Below are positions 9,764 through 18,327 of a stretch of DNA of 34,386 nucleotides, one piece after another. The stretch's first letter is position 1; the number at the start of each line of letters is the position of its first letter. This DNA comes from Chloroflexota bacterium (lineage in GTDB: Bacteria > Chloroflexota > Dehalococcoidia > JACVQG01 > JAHKAY01). The stretch covers positions 1 to 34,386 of the forward strand of contig JAHKAY010000045.1 of assembly GCA_018825785.1 (NCBI GenBank). The letters run 5' to 3'. A program made the position numbers and the translations under genes. The notes beneath the pieces were generated by a model, which worked only from the letters and a program-made list of their open reading frames with translations, was not told the DNA's origin and did no database searches.

Positions 9764-9837
9764 TGTCATTCTGAGGAGTCCCGATGAATTGGGACGACGA
9801 AGAATCTCCCAGATTCTTCGCTTCGCTCAGAATGACA
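9764..9837. repeat. 74-bp inverted-repeat element (REP/MITE-like)
   Basis: Perfect 12-bp arms, TGTCATTCTGAG at 9764-9775 and its complement at 9826-9837, enclose two further hairpins. One is built on GTCCC/GGGAC, the other on GAAGAATCT-CCC-AGATTCTTC. Related GTCATTCTGAG...CTCAGAATGAC palindromes are dispersed repeats in many bacterial genomes. It lies between the rarA and coaE starts and keeps a frame open into coaE, but it is not coding. No second copy was seen in this window. Confidence 0.75.
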
Positions 9838-9906
9838 AAAGGGGGTTCCCAGAGACCTATATACGGCCGATTGACCGGGCTATCCCTGGTTGTTAGACTT
9901 GGCCGG

Positions 9907-10497
9907 ATGATAATAATCGGGCTTACAGGGGGTTTTGGCTCGGGGAAGAGCACGGTGGCGGGGATGCTCCGGGAGCTGGGCGCACGGGTCATAGACGCCG
10001 ATAAGGTGGCCCACCAGCTCTACCAGCCGGGGACCCCTGCCTTTGACGAGGTGGTCCGGGCCTTCGGCAGGGAAATCGTGGGCGAAAACGGGGAGATAGA
10101 TAGAAGGAAGCTTGGCCAGAAGGTCTTCGGCAACCCCCAGGCCCTAAGGAGGCTCAACGCCATCCTGCACCCCCGGATATCCGACCGGGTCATAGAAATC
10201 CTGGAGGTGTGGCGGGGGGAGGGGGTGAAGGTGGCGGTGGTGGAGGCGGCGCTGCTCATTGAGGCCGGCTGGGGCCCCCTGGTGGACCGGGTCTGGGTTA
10301 CTGTGGCGTCGGAGGCCAGGGTGAAGGAGAGGCTCCGGGCCAGCAAAGACCTCACTGATGAGGAAATAGAGGCCCGCCTTGCCTCTCAGATGCCGGTGGA
10401 GGATAAGGCGAAGCGGGCCGACGTGGTGATAAGCACCGATGGCTCCCTGGACCAGGTGAGGGAAGAAGTAGAAAGGCAGTGGCGGAGGCTGGCCTAA
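9907..10497 (+). CDS. coaE: Dephospho-CoA kinase
   Basis: This enzyme catalyses the last step of coenzyme A synthesis, ATP-dependent phosphorylation of dephospho-CoA. The P-loop GGFGSGKS lies at residues 8-15, followed by the DADKVAHQLY acceptor-site motif, the LNAILHPRI segment, and VVEAALLIEAGW before the lid. The 196 residues match the usual length. The frame is open further upstream from ATG 9784, but those codons lie in and behind the 74-bp repeat and show no family similarity. ATG 9907, immediately before the conserved beta strand, is the clear start. It lacks a strong ribosome site. Confidence 0.95.
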   Translation: MIIIGLTGGFGSGKSTVAGMLRELGARVIDADKVAHQLYQPGTPAFDEVVRAFGREIVGENGEIDRRKLGQKVFGNPQALRRLNAILHPRISDRVIEILEVWRGEGVKVAVVEAALLIEAGWGPLVDRVWVTVASEARVKERLRASKDLTDEEIEARLASQMPVEDKAKRADVVISTDGSLDQVREEVERQWRRLA

Positions 10498-10505
10498 TAT
10501 AGCAT

Positions 10506-10541
10506 CTTGACAAGGTGTTTGTCAGGATGCCTGACAAACAC
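10506..10541 (+). promoter_or_regulatory. HspR-type operator (HAIR-like) and nested inverted repeat
   Basis: CTTGACA at 10506-10512, seven bases, then TGTCAGG at 10520-10526 match the spacing and shape of the HspR-associated inverted repeat (CTTGAGT-N7-ACTCAAG). A second, perfect 12-bp inverted repeat (10515-10526 and 10530-10541, 3-nt loop) overlaps it. Further CTTGACA half-sites start at 10541 and 10553. hspR is the second gene of the operon downstream, so autoregulation by HspR is the natural reading. Binding is inferred, not shown. Confidence 0.65.
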
Positions 10542-10570
10542 TTGACAGAAGCCTTGACAGGCTTTACAAT
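10542..10570 (+). promoter_or_regulatory. Heat-shock operon promoter, near-leaderless
   Basis: TTGACA at 10542-10547 and TACAAT at 10565-10570 are separated by exactly 17 bp. Transcription would start around 10577-10579, after the first in-frame ATG (10571) and next to the second (10580). The message would then have almost no leader. The spacer holds another CTTGACA half-site, so a repressor could cover the core promoter. Confidence 0.7.
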
Positions 10571-10579
10571 ATGGCCGAT

Positions 10580-11449
10580 ATGGGGAAGGACTATTATGCC
10601 ATTCTGGGGGTAGGGAGGGGGGCCACGGAGAAGGAGATAAAGCAGGCCTTCCGGCGGCTGGCCCGCCGCTACCATCCCGATGTGAACCCGGGGAAGAAGG
10701 AGGCCGAGGCCCGCTTCAAGGAGGTCAACGAGGCCCATGAGGTCCTCTCCGACCCCGAAAAGAGGCAGAAGTATGACCAGTTCGGGGAGGGGTGGAAGCA
10801 GGCCGGGGCCTTCTCTCAGGGCTCTCAGGGGCCCTTTGCGGGGGCAACTGTATTCGGCCCGGAAGGCTCCTCTGATACGGGGGAAATCATTTTTGAGAGG
10901 CTTTTCCAGGACCTGGGCATAGGCCGGAGGCGGACCCGGAGGGGCCAGGACATTGACTACCCGGTGGAGGTCTCCCTGGAGGAGGCCTTCCACGGCACCA
11001 CCCGTATTATCGCATCCCCCCAGGGCCGGCGGCTGGAGGTGAAGATATCCCCCGGCGTGGACAACGGCTCCCGGGTGAGGGTGGCGGGCGAGGGCGTGCT
11101 GGGGGACCGACCGGCGGACCTCTATCTGCTCATCTCCGTCCGGCCCCATGATGTCTTCGAGCGGAAAGGGGTGGACCTTTATATCGAGGTGCCCATACCC
11201 TTGATGGTGGCGGTGCTGGGGGGGGAGGTCCAGGTGCCCACCCTCAAGCGGAAGAAGGTGGCCCTGAAGGTGCCGGCGGAGACCCAGAACGGGGTGGTCT
11301 TCCGCCTGGCGGGCCAGGGTATGCCCCACCTGGGGGACGGGGCCCGTGGGGACCTGCTGGCCAGGGTGAAGGTGGTCCTCCCCATCCGCCTTACCGCGAA
11401 GGAAAAAGAACTCTTTGAAAAGCTCCGCTCCTTGAGAGGGGAGGGATGA
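10580..11449 (+). CDS. dnaJ: DnaJ/CbpA-type J-domain co-chaperone
   Basis: This co-chaperone stimulates DnaK ATPase. The N-terminal J-domain starts KDYYAILGV and carries the HPD motif (RYHPDVNPG, about residues 32-34) that contacts DnaK. There is no CxxCxGxG zinc-finger region, so it is a type II DnaJ (CbpA or Hsp40 class). Two C-terminal substrate-binding beta domains follow (DIDYPVEVSLEEAF, and later GVVFRLAGQGMPHL). The next gene, hspR, starts 3 nt after its stop. ATG 10571 would add three residues, but promoter position places it upstream of the transcript start, so ATG 10580 is preferred. Confidence 0.92.
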   Translation: MGKDYYAILGVGRGATEKEIKQAFRRLARRYHPDVNPGKKEAEARFKEVNEAHEVLSDPEKRQKYDQFGEGWKQAGAFSQGSQGPFAGATVFGPEGSSDTGEIIFERLFQDLGIGRRRTRRGQDIDYPVEVSLEEAFHGTTRIIASPQGRRLEVKISPGVDNGSRVRVAGEGVLGDRPADLYLLISVRPHDVFERKGVDLYIEVPIPLMVAVLGGEVQVPTLKRKKVALKVPAETQNGVVFRLAGQGMPHLGDGARGDLLARVKVVLPIRLTAKEKELFEKLRSLRGEG

Positions 11450-11452
11450 GAT

Positions 11453-11773
11453 ATGCCAAATGAGAGGTCCGAACCCTTATATGTCATCAGCATCGCCGCC
11501 CGGATGGTGGGCGTTCATGCCCAGACCCTGAGGTATTATGAGCGGGCCGGCCTTATCGCCCCCGCCCGCTCTCAGGGGAGGTTACGTCTATATTCTCAAT
11601 GGGACATTGAACGCTTGAAGCTGATGAAGAGCCTCATGGAGGACCTTGGGGTCAACCTGGCCGGGGTGGAGGTCATCATCCGGCTTACCGAGCACATTGC
11701 CCGGATGGAGGGCAGGCTCAAGGCCCTGGAACAGGAGCTACAGCGCCTCCAGGGCGGGGAAGGAGAAATATGA
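11453..11773 (+). CDS. hspR: HspR heat-shock repressor (MerR family)
   Basis: This is a small MerR-type winged-helix regulator of 106 residues. Its start (LYVISIAARMVGVHAQTLRY) is the helix-turn-helix, followed by YERAGLIAPARS and RLYSQWDIERL, the MerR wing segments. The C-terminal coiled coil (about 75-100) serves for dimerisation. HspR proteins repress dnaK/dnaJ/clpB operons by binding HAIR sites, usually with DnaK as co-repressor. Here it lies between a J-protein gene and a Clp gene, behind the HAIR-like site at 10506-10526. Its end overlaps the Clp start by 4 nt. Confidence 0.9.
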   Translation: MPNERSEPLYVISIAARMVGVHAQTLRYYERAGLIAPARSQGRLRLYSQWDIERLKLMKSLMEDLGVNLAGVEVIIRLTEHIARMEGRLKALEQELQRLQGGEGEI

Positions 11774-14199
11774 GACAGGAGAGATTTACCGAGCAGGCCC
11801 AGGAGGCCCTGGCCCTCTCCCAGGAGCTGGCCAGGCGCTACCGCCACAGCCAGTGGGATGTAGAGCACGTCCTCCTGGCCCTCCTCTCCCAGGAGGGTGG
11901 CCTCACCCCTCAGATTCTGCAGGGGATAGGGGCGGACCCGGAGGGGGTGAGGCAGAGGCTGGAGCTTGTTCTGGAAAGTGCCCCCAAGCTCACATATGAG
12001 GGGCCCCAGCTCTATGCTACCCCCAGGGTCCAGGCCCTGTTCCAGAACGCAACCGCCGAGGCCGACCGGCTCAAGGACGAGTATGTCGGGGTGGAGCACC
12101 TCCTTATCGCCATCGCCGCTGATAGGGATGGCCCTTCCTACCAGGTCCTGCGGGAGGGGGGTATTGACCAGGAGAAGCTCTACTCGGCTGTGGCGAAGGT
12201 CCGGGGAGGGGCCCGGGCCACCGATGCCAGGGCGGAGAGCAAATACCGGGCCCTGGAAAAATACGGCCGGGACCTCACCGAGCTGGCCCGCCAGGGGAAG
12301 CTGGACCCGGTCATCGGCCGGGAGGATGAGATAAAGCGGGTCATCCAGACCCTCTCCCGCCGCACCAAGAACAACCCTGTCGTCATCGGTGAGGCGGGGG
12401 TGGGCAAGACCGCCATCGCCGAGGGGCTGGCCCAGAAGATTGCGGCCGGGGATGTCCCCGACTCCCTCAAGGGAAAGAGGATGGTCTTCCTGGATATGGG
12501 GTCCCTGGTGGCCGGCTCCAAGTTCCGGGGGGAGTTTGAGGAGAGGCTGAAAGCGGTTATGGACGAGGTCCGCCGCTCCCAGGGGGAGGTTATCCTGTTC
12601 ATTGACGAGTTCCATACCGTGGTGGGGGCGGGGGCGGCGGAGGGGGCCATTGACGCCTCAAACATGCTCAAGCCCTCCCTGGCCAAGGGGGAAATCCAGG
12701 TGGTGGGGGCCACCACCCTGGACGAATACCGCCAGCACATTGAGAAGGACGCCGCCCTGGAAAGGCGACTTCAGCCTGTCTATCTGGCTGAGCCTACCGT
12801 GGACCAGACCATTGCCATGCTGCACGGCCTCCGCCCTAAGTATGAGGCCCACCACAAGGTGCAGATAACCGATGCCGCCCTGGAGGCCGCCGCCCGCCTC
12901 TCCCACCGCTATATCGCCGACCGCTTCCTCCCCGATAAGGCGGTGGACCTGATTGACGAGGCCGCCTCCAAGATAAGGATTGAGGCCCAGAGCTCACCGG
13001 ACCACGTCAAGGTCCTGGAGCAGAAGCTCCAGGGCCTCCAGAACGAGGAGGAGGCCCTGGCCACCCGGGGGGAGTATGAGCAGGCGGCCACCGTCCGCAC
13101 CGAGAGGCTGAAAATGGAACAGGAATACAAGAAGGAGAAGGAAAAGGGCGGTGGGGAGAAGAAGAGGGAGCTGGTAGTAACCGAGGAGGACATCGCCGAG
13201 CTCGTCTCCAAGTGGACGGGCATCCCCGTCTCACGGATGCTGGAGGGTGAGGCGAAGAAGCTCCTTCACATGGAGGAGCGCCTCCACCAGAGGGTCATCG
13301 GCCAGGATGAGGCGGTGAGGGTGGTCTCCGAGGCCATCCGCCGCTCCCGGGCGGGCCTCCAGGACCCCAAGCGGCCCATCGGCAGCTTCATCTTCCTGGG
13401 GCCCACGGGGGTGGGGAAGACGGAGCTGGGCCGGGCCCTGGCGGAATACCTCTTTGACAACGAAGAGGCCATGGTCCGCCTGGACATGTCGGAGTATATG
13501 GAGAAGCACACCGTCTCGCGGCTCATCGGCTCCCCCCCGGGCTATGTGGGCTATGATGAAGGGGGCCAGCTCACCGAGGCGGTGAGGCGCCGCCCCTACC
13601 AGGTTATACTCTTTGACGAGGTGGAGAAGGCCCACCCCGATGTCTTCAGTATCCTCCTTCAGATTCTGGACGACGGACGGCTCACCGACGGCCACGGCCG
13701 GACGGTGAACTTCAGGAACACCGTAATCATCATGACATCCAACCTGGGGACCCAGGAGTGGCAGCGGCCCGGCTTCGGCTTCATCAGGGAAGAGAAGGGG
13801 GACCAGGAGCGCATCAAGGATGCGGTGCAGAAGGCCCTGAAACAGGCCTTCCGCCCCGAGTTCCTCAACCGGATAGATGACATAATCATCTTCCACCCCC
13901 TGACCCAGGAGCAGCTGAGCCGGATTGTGGACCTCCAGATAGCTCTGGTGCAGAGACAGCTTGCCGAGCGGAAGGTAAAGGTGGAGCTTACTGAAGCGGC
14001 CAAGGCCCACCTGGTGAAGGTTGGCTTTGACCCCGTCTTTGGCGCCCGGCCATTGAAGCGGGCCATCCAGCGGGAGGTGGCCAACCCCCTCTCCAGCAAA
14101 ATCCTGGCCGGGGAGTTTGGCGAGGGCGATAGCGTCCTGGTGGATGAAAAGGACGGGGCTTTAACCTTCAGCAAGGCCCCCGTCCCCGCCGGGGCCTGA
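11770..14199 (+). CDS. ClpB/ClpC-type AAA+ unfoldase
   Basis: This is a two-ring Hsp100 ATPase that disaggregates or unfolds proteins. It has the Clp N-domain (1-150), Walker A GEAGVGKT (about 206-214) and Walker [13 protein letters not shown] in ring 1, a short middle domain around 425-460 ([15 protein letters not shown]), and Walker A GPTGVGKT (about 543-550) and Walker [11 protein letters not shown] in ring 2. The N-domain and the C-terminal [16 protein letters not shown] resemble ClpB. The short UVR-like middle domain and a PGFGF loop (about 669-673) resemble ClpC, in which such a loop docks ClpP. At 809 residues it is shorter than typical ClpB. The hspR-linked position favours a ClpB-like role; the loop suggests partnership with ClpP. 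Confidence 0.9.
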   Translation: MRQERFTEQAQEALALSQELARRYRHSQWDVEHVLLALLSQEGGLTPQILQGIGADPEGVRQRLELVLESAPKLTYEGPQLYATPRVQALFQNATAEADRLKDEYVGVEHLLIAIAADRDGPSYQVLREGGIDQEKLYSAVAKVRGGARATDARAESKYRALEKYGRDLTELARQGKLDPVIGREDEIKRVIQTLSRRTKNNPVVIGEAGVGKTAIAEGLAQKIAAGDVPDSLKGKRMVFLDMGSLVAGSKFRGEFEERLKAVMDEVRRSQGEVILFIDEFHTVVGAGAAEGAIDASNMLKPSLAKGEIQVVGATTLDEYRQHIEKDAALERRLQPVYLAEPTVDQTIAMLHGLRPKYEAHHKVQITDAALEAAARLSHRYIADRFLPDKAVDLIDEAASKIRIEAQSSPDHVKVLEQKLQGLQNEEEALATRGEYEQAATVRTERLKMEQEYKKEKEKGGGEKKRELVVTEEDIAELVSKWTGIPVSRMLEGEAKKLLHMEERLHQRVIGQDEAVRVVSEAIRRSRAGLQDPKRPIGSFIFLGPTGVGKTELGRALAEYLFDNEEAMVRLDMSEYMEKHTVSRLIGSPPGYVGYDEGGQLTEAVRRRPYQVILFDEVEKAHPDVFSILLQILDDGRLTDGHGRTVNFRNTVIIMTSNLGTQEWQRPGFGFIREEKGDQERIKDAVQKALKQAFRPEFLNRIDDIIIFHPLTQEQLSRIVDLQIALVQRQLAERKVKVELTEAAKAHLVKVGFDPVFGARPLKRAIQREVANPLSSKILAGEFGEGDSVLVDEKDGALTFSKAPVPAGA

Positions 14200-14255
14200 G
14201 GCCCCTCACTCCCCAGGAGCATAAGCTTTGGTCGGGGGACACCCCCAGGCCCCGT

Positions 14256-14277
14256 CAGAGGGGGTTATCCCCCTCTG
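14256..14277. repeat. Strong GC hairpin after the clp gene
   Basis: CAGAGGGGG, a TTAT loop and CCCCCTCTG form a perfect 9-bp hairpin 57 nt after the clp stop codon. No U-run follows, so it is not a standard intrinsic terminator. It could act as a 3'-end stabiliser or be a dispersed palindrome. The rest of the 260-nt gap holds no other convincing element. Confidence 0.5.
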
Positions 14278-14459
14278 AACTCCCCCGGCGACTTAGGCCG
14301 CACCCCTGTGTCTTGACTTGGCGGGGGGGTGGGTGATAGCATTAGAAGGGCTTTCGGGCGGTGTGCGCCCGGCTTCAATATTGCCGCAGGAAGTCCCCGG
14401 TTCTGACTTTTTCGGCATGGGCCGTTACACTGGATAATAGGGTCTAAGGAGGAATCTTA

Positions 14460-15488
14460 ATGAAGGCGGTTATCTTCTTTCGCCTTCTCATAGCGGCGGT
14501 CCTTGGTCTTGTGGGGTGGAGGGTGGGGGCGGCGGCGGCGGGTGGGCTCTGGTTCCTGCCCCTGGCTGTCGGCGGGGCCGTGGTGGGAGCCCTGGTGGCT
14601 CCCTACATCACCACCCAGCCCCTATCCTGGGGGGTCAAGAAAATAAGCCAGGTCCCTACCCCTACCCTGCTGGCGGGGGTGATTGGCCTGCTCATTGCCC
14701 TTCTGGCTTCCGCACTCCTCACCCTGCCGCTGTCCCTTTTCCCCGGCGCCTGGGGCCGGGTGCTGCCCCTGGTGATGGCCCTTGTCCTTACCTACCTAAT
14801 CGTGTCCCTGATGACGAGCCGGGCCCGGGACTTCTTCCGTTTCCTGGGCCTTACCCACGAGGCCTCCAAGGAGGGCGTCCCCCTGCTGGTAGATACCAGT
14901 GCCTTGATTGATGGCCGCATCGCCGATGTCAGCGGCACCGGTTTCGTCATGGGCCAGCTTCTCATCCCCAGCTTTGTCCTGGCGGAGCTCCAGCACATCG
15001 CCGATTCCCCCGACCCCCAGAGGCGCCGGCGGGGCCGGCGGGGCCTGGAGATGCTCCATCACATCCGGGATGACTCTGAGGTCCCCCTCCAGATTGTAGA
15101 GGTGGACATTGAGGGGGACGGGGTGGATGACAAGCTGGTGAGGCTGGCCAAGAGCTGGAGTTGCCCCATCGTTACCACCGACTTCAACCTCAACCGGGTG
15201 GCAGAGCTCCAGGGGGTGAGGGTCCTCAATCTCAATGACCTGGCCACCGCGGTGAGGCCGGTGGTCCTGCCCGGGGAGGAAATGGAGATGAGGATTATCC
15301 AGGAGGGTAAAGAGCTGGGGCAGGGGGTGGGCTTCCTGGATGACGGCACCATGGTGGTGGTGGAGGGGGGAAAGAGGTTCCTCAATAGCAAGGTGGAGAT
15401 CATCATCACCCGGGTCCTCCAGACGGCCATGGGGCGGATGATATTTGCCCAGATGAAGAACCATGAGCGGGTGGAGAAAGGGCAGTGA
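14460..15488 (+). CDS. Membrane-anchored PIN/TRAM-domain nuclease-like protein (YacL type)
   Basis: Residues 1-120 contain about four hydrophobic segments. A PIN ribonuclease-like domain follows: LLVDTSALIDGR gives acidic residues D145 and D151, E176 lies in LAELQHI, D223/D224 in GDGVDDKL, and D241 in VTTDFNLN, so the full metal-binding set is present. The C-terminus (about 270-330) is a TRAM RNA-binding domain (EGKELGQGVGFLDDGTMVVV). This is the layout of Bacillus YacL; the substrate is unknown. AAGGAGG stands before the ATG. It heads the ispD-ispF-cysS run and overlaps ispD's longest frame, a neighbourhood often seen for this family. Confidence 0.9.
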   Translation: MKAVIFFRLLIAAVLGLVGWRVGAAAAGGLWFLPLAVGGAVVGALVAPYITTQPLSWGVKKISQVPTPTLLAGVIGLLIALLASALLTLPLSLFPGAWGRVLPLVMALVLTYLIVSLMTSRARDFFRFLGLTHEASKEGVPLLVDTSALIDGRIADVSGTGFVMGQLLIPSFVLAELQHIADSPDPQRRRRGRRGLEMLHHIRDDSEVPLQIVEVDIEGDGVDDKLVRLAKSWSCPIVTTDFNLNRVAELQGVRVLNLNDLATAVRPVVLPGEEMEMRIIQEGKELGQGVGFLDDGTMVVVEGGKRFLNSKVEIIITRVLQTAMGRMIFAQMKNHERVEKGQ

Positions 15489-16167
15489 GCGGGTGGTGGC
15501 CATCGTCCCCGCGGCGGGGCAGGGCTCCCGCCTGGGGGGGATGGACAAGGTCTTTTCCCCTCTGGCCGGCCGTCCCCTGCTAGCCTATTGCCTTGAGGCC
15601 CTCCAGGGCTCCCCCCTTGTTGACGAGGTGGTCCTGGTCCTCCGGGACCCGGAAAAGGGGTGGAGACTGGCGGAGGCGGGGGGCTTCTCCAAGGTGAAAA
15701 GCATCTGCCCGGGCGGCCCCCGCCGGCAGGACTCGGTAAGAGAGGGGCTAAAACATGTGGCCCGCTGCGATTTTGTCCTTATCCACGATGGGGCCCGCCC
15801 CTTCCTTACCGGGAAGCTGATAAGGGAGGGAATTGAGGCGGCCCGGCAGACGGGGGCGGCGGTGGCGGCGGTGCCGGTGACGGAGACCGTCAAGATGGCG
15901 GGGCAGGACGGTCTTGTGGAGGCCACCCCACCCCGTGCCTCCCTCTTCACCGTCCAGACCCCCCAGGTCTTCCGCTTTGACGTCCTCCACAAAGCCTACG
16001 AAAACAGCGCCGGGGATGTTACCGATGATGCCTCCCTGGTGGAAGGGCTGGGCATCAAGGTCCGCCTCTACCCCGGCTCCTATGATAATATCAAGATGAC
16101 TAACCCCGAGGACCTGGCCCTGGCTGAGGTCCTCATCAAGAGGAGGCAGGCATCGGTTTCAGAGTAG
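15463..16167 (+). CDS. ispD: 2-C-methyl-D-erythritol 4-phosphate cytidylyltransferase
   Basis: This enzyme transfers CMP from CTP to MEP in the non-mevalonate isoprenoid pathway. The CTP-binding loop is PAAGQGSRLGG with the following Lys in MDKVFSPLAG. Later come LIHDGARPF, AVPVTETVKM and QTPQVFRFD, all family hallmarks. ATG 15463 overlaps the PIN gene by 26 nt. GTG 15493, ten nt behind a GGAGAAAGGG stretch and right before the first beta strand, is a good alternative (224 residues). The 3' end overlaps the start of ispF; the two products act two steps apart in the same pathway. Confidence 0.93.
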   Translation: MSGWRKGSERVVAIVPAAGQGSRLGGMDKVFSPLAGRPLLAYCLEALQGSPLVDEVVLVLRDPEKGWRLAEAGGFSKVKSICPGGPRRQDSVREGLKHVARCDFVLIHDGARPFLTGKLIREGIEAARQTGAAVAAVPVTETVKMAGQDGLVEATPPRASLFTVQTPQVFRFDVLHKAYENSAGDVTDDASLVEGLGIKVRLYPGSYDNIKMTNPEDLALAEVLIKRRQASVSE

Positions 16168-16637
16168 GGACGGGCTATGATGTCCACCGCCTGGTGCCGG
16201 GGCGAAAGCTCATCCTGGGAGGGGTGGAGATACCCTTTGAGAGGGGCCTCCTGGGCCACAGCGACGGGGACGTCCTCCTCCACGCTGTAGCCGATTCCCT
16301 CCTGGGGGCGGCGGGGAAGGGGGACATCGGCCAGCACTTTCCCAGCTCCGACCCCCAGTACAGGGGCATCTCCAGCCTGAGGCTCCTGGAAAGGGTGGGC
16401 GGGCTACTGGAGAAGGACGGTTTTGGGGTGGTGAACATTGATGCCACCGTCCTGGCGGAGGGGCCCCCGCTTTCTCCCTATTTTGAGGCCATGAAGAAGA
16501 AGATAGCCTCTGCCCTGGGGCTGGATGCCAGGAATATCGGCATCAAGGCTACGACCCAGGAGGGGCTGGGGGCGGTGGGGAGGGGCGAGGGGATGGCCGC
16601 CATTGCTGTGGCCCTGGTCAAAGATGAAGCTCTATAA
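16152..16637 (+). CDS. ispF: 2-C-methyl-D-erythritol 2,4-cyclodiphosphate synthase (ATC start?)
   Basis: This enzyme makes the cyclic diphosphate MEcPP from CDP-ME 2-phosphate. The metal site needs the N-terminal GTGYDVHRL (Asp and His at 10 and 12 here) and HSDGDVLLHA, both present, and the C-terminal IKATTQEGLG is normal. The first ordinary start in frame, GTG 16194, would delete the metal ligands. The codons before them run back to a stop at 16125 without ATG, GTG or TTG. ATC 16152 sits 5 nt after AGGAGG (16141-16146) and gives a 161-residue protein of standard length, so it is taken as the start. A -1 frameshift from ispD, giving an IspDF fusion, is the alternative. Confidence 0.88.
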   Translation: MGFRVGTGYDVHRLVPGRKLILGGVEIPFERGLLGHSDGDVLLHAVADSLLGAAGKGDIGQHFPSSDPQYRGISSLRLLERVGGLLEKDGFGVVNIDATVLAEGPPLSPYFEAMKKKIASALGLDARNIGIKATTQEGLGAVGRGEGMAAIAVALVKDEAL

Positions 16638-18078
16638 CACGCTCTCCGGCCAGAAGGAGGAGTTCCGGCCCCAGGGGGAGCCGGTCCGCATCTATGTCTG
16701 CGGGGTGACCCCCTATGATGAGTGCCATGTGGGCCATGCCATGTCCTACATCTTCTTTGACGTCCTCCGCCGCTATCTTGAGTTCCGGGGCTACAAGCTC
16801 CGCTATGTCCAGAACTTCACCGATATAGACGACAAGATAATCAACCGGGCCAACCAGCGAGGTGTCACCGCCAGGGAGCTGGCGGACAAGTACATCGCCC
16901 GCTATTTTGAGGACATGGACGCCCTGAACATCAGGAGGGCCGATGTCTATCCATACGCCACCCGGGAGATACCCGAGATTCTCCGGCTCATTGGGGGCCT
17001 GGTGGAGAAGGGCCATGCCTATGCCTCGGGGGGCGATGTCTATTTCCGGGTGAGGAGCTTCGTCAGCTATGGCCGGCTATCCAACCGCACCCTGGAGGGG
17101 ATGCTGGCGGGGGCCAGGGTGGAGCCGGGGGAGGGGAAGGAGTTCCCCCTGGACTTCGCCCTGTGGAAGGGGGCCAAGCCCGGGGAGCCTTCCTGGCCCA
17201 GCCCCTGGGGGCAGGGGAGGCCCGGGTGGCATATTGAGTGCTCCGCCATGTCCCTGAAATACCTGGGGGAGACCCTGGACATCCACGGCGGGGGCCAGGA
17301 CCTCATCTTCCCCCACCACGAGAACGAGATTGCCCAGTCGGAGGCTTTTACCGGCAAGCCCTTTGTCCGCCACTTCATCCACAATGCCCTGCTCCAGCTG
17401 GGCCGGGAGAAGATGTCCAAGTCCCTGGGGAACCTGGTGCCGGTGCGGGAGGCCCTGGCCCGGTGGGGGGCCGACGCCCTGAGGCTCTTCGTCCTCTCCT
17501 CCCACTACCGCAGCCCCCTGGCCTTCTCCGAGGAGGCCTTAGAGGGCGCGCAGCGCGCCGCCGAGCGGTTGCGCATAGCCTATCGCCGGCGGGGTGGGGG
17601 CGAGGAGACCCCCTGCGACTGGGCCGCCTTCCGGGCGAAGTTCGTGGAAGCCATGGATGACGATTTCAACACACCTCAGGGCGCGGCGGTCCTCTTTGAC
17701 CTGGCGCGGGCCATTCACCAAGAGGCTGATGCAGGCTGGTCTGTCCAGGCGGGCCAGGCCATGCTAGTGGAGCTGGCCGCCGTCCTGGGCCTGAGCCTGG
17801 AGGAGGAGCGGCCAGAGTTGGACGGGGTGATGTTGGAGAAGGTATACTCCGGCACTGCTGAAGAACTGGCGCGGGTTGGCCACACTCAAATTTGGGCCAG
17901 GGTGAAGACGCAGACGGAGGCACCAGAGGCCAGGGTTGATAGTCTCATCAAGGCTCGCGAGGAACTCAGAAAGGCAAAGGAATGGTCTCTTGCCGACCGC
18001 ATCAGGAAGCGTCTGGCCGAGATGGGGATAGCCCTGGAGGACACCACCCAGGGCACCCTCTGGCGTTACAGGAAATAG
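16624..18078 (+). CDS. cysS: Cysteinyl-tRNA synthetase
   Basis: This class I synthetase charges tRNA-Cys and uses a catalytic-site zinc. YVCGVTPYDECHVGHA (about 24-39) combines the first zinc Cys with the HIGH motif. GWHIECSAM holds the second Cys, HHENEIAQSEA gives the remaining ligands, and KMSKSLGN is the KMSKS loop. The C-terminal helices carry DDDFNTPQ, typical of CysRS. The 484 residues are normal. The frame is open further upstream inside ispF, but ATG 16624 precedes the conserved KLYNTLSG, so the real overlap with ispF is 14 nt. It is the last gene of the plus-strand run and converges on secG. Confidence 0.96.
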   Translation: MKLYNTLSGQKEEFRPQGEPVRIYVCGVTPYDECHVGHAMSYIFFDVLRRYLEFRGYKLRYVQNFTDIDDKIINRANQRGVTARELADKYIARYFEDMDALNIRRADVYPYATREIPEILRLIGGLVEKGHAYASGGDVYFRVRSFVSYGRLSNRTLEGMLAGARVEPGEGKEFPLDFALWKGAKPGEPSWPSPWGQGRPGWHIECSAMSLKYLGETLDIHGGGQDLIFPHHENEIAQSEAFTGKPFVRHFIHNALLQLGREKMSKSLGNLVPVREALARWGADALRLFVLSSHYRSPLAFSEEALEGAQRAAERLRIAYRRRGGGEETPCDWAAFRAKFVEAMDDDFNTPQGAAVLFDLARAIHQEADAGWSVQAGQAMLVELAAVLGLSLEEERPELDGVMLEKVYSGTAEELARVGHTQIWARVKTQTEAPEARVDSLIKAREELRKAKEWSLADRIRKRLAEMGIALEDTTQGTLWRYRK

Positions 18079-18100
18079 GGCAAGCCGGGCAACCCCTAAT

Positions 18101-18319
18101 CTAGAAGGCGCGGACGCTGAGGATGGCGAGGAGGATGAAGATGACGACCAGGGCGATGGTGAAGCGGAAGAGGGTGCGCTCAATGCCCCGGCGGGTCCGG
18201 TAGACGCTGTCCGGCTGGCCGAAGATGCCCCCCAGCCCCCCTCCCCTCGACTGGAGGAGGATGGTCAGGACAAGGGCCACGGAGACTATTATCATGGCAA
18301 TATTGAGATAAGTAATCAT
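18101..18319 (-). CDS. secG: Preprotein translocase subunit SecG
   Basis: This is the small auxiliary subunit of the SecYEG channel. Its 72 residues form two transmembrane helices (about 5-24 and 50-70) around a Gly-rich loop. The loop shows the family pattern LLQSRGGGLGGIFGQ, followed by a basic stretch (RTRRGIERTLFR). It is the last gene of the minus-strand cluster, 8 nt after gatB. The first helix starts directly after the initiator, as expected. Confidence 0.93.
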   Translation of the reverse strand: MITYLNIAMIIVSVALVLTILLQSRGGGLGGIFGQPDSVYRTRRGIERTLFRFTIALVVIFILLAILSVRAF

Positions 18320-18327
18320 CGGCTGAA

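Noticed and set aside
9784-9906. Upstream extension of coaE
   Set aside because: The codons fall in the palindromic repeat and its flank; family similarity begins at ATG 9907.
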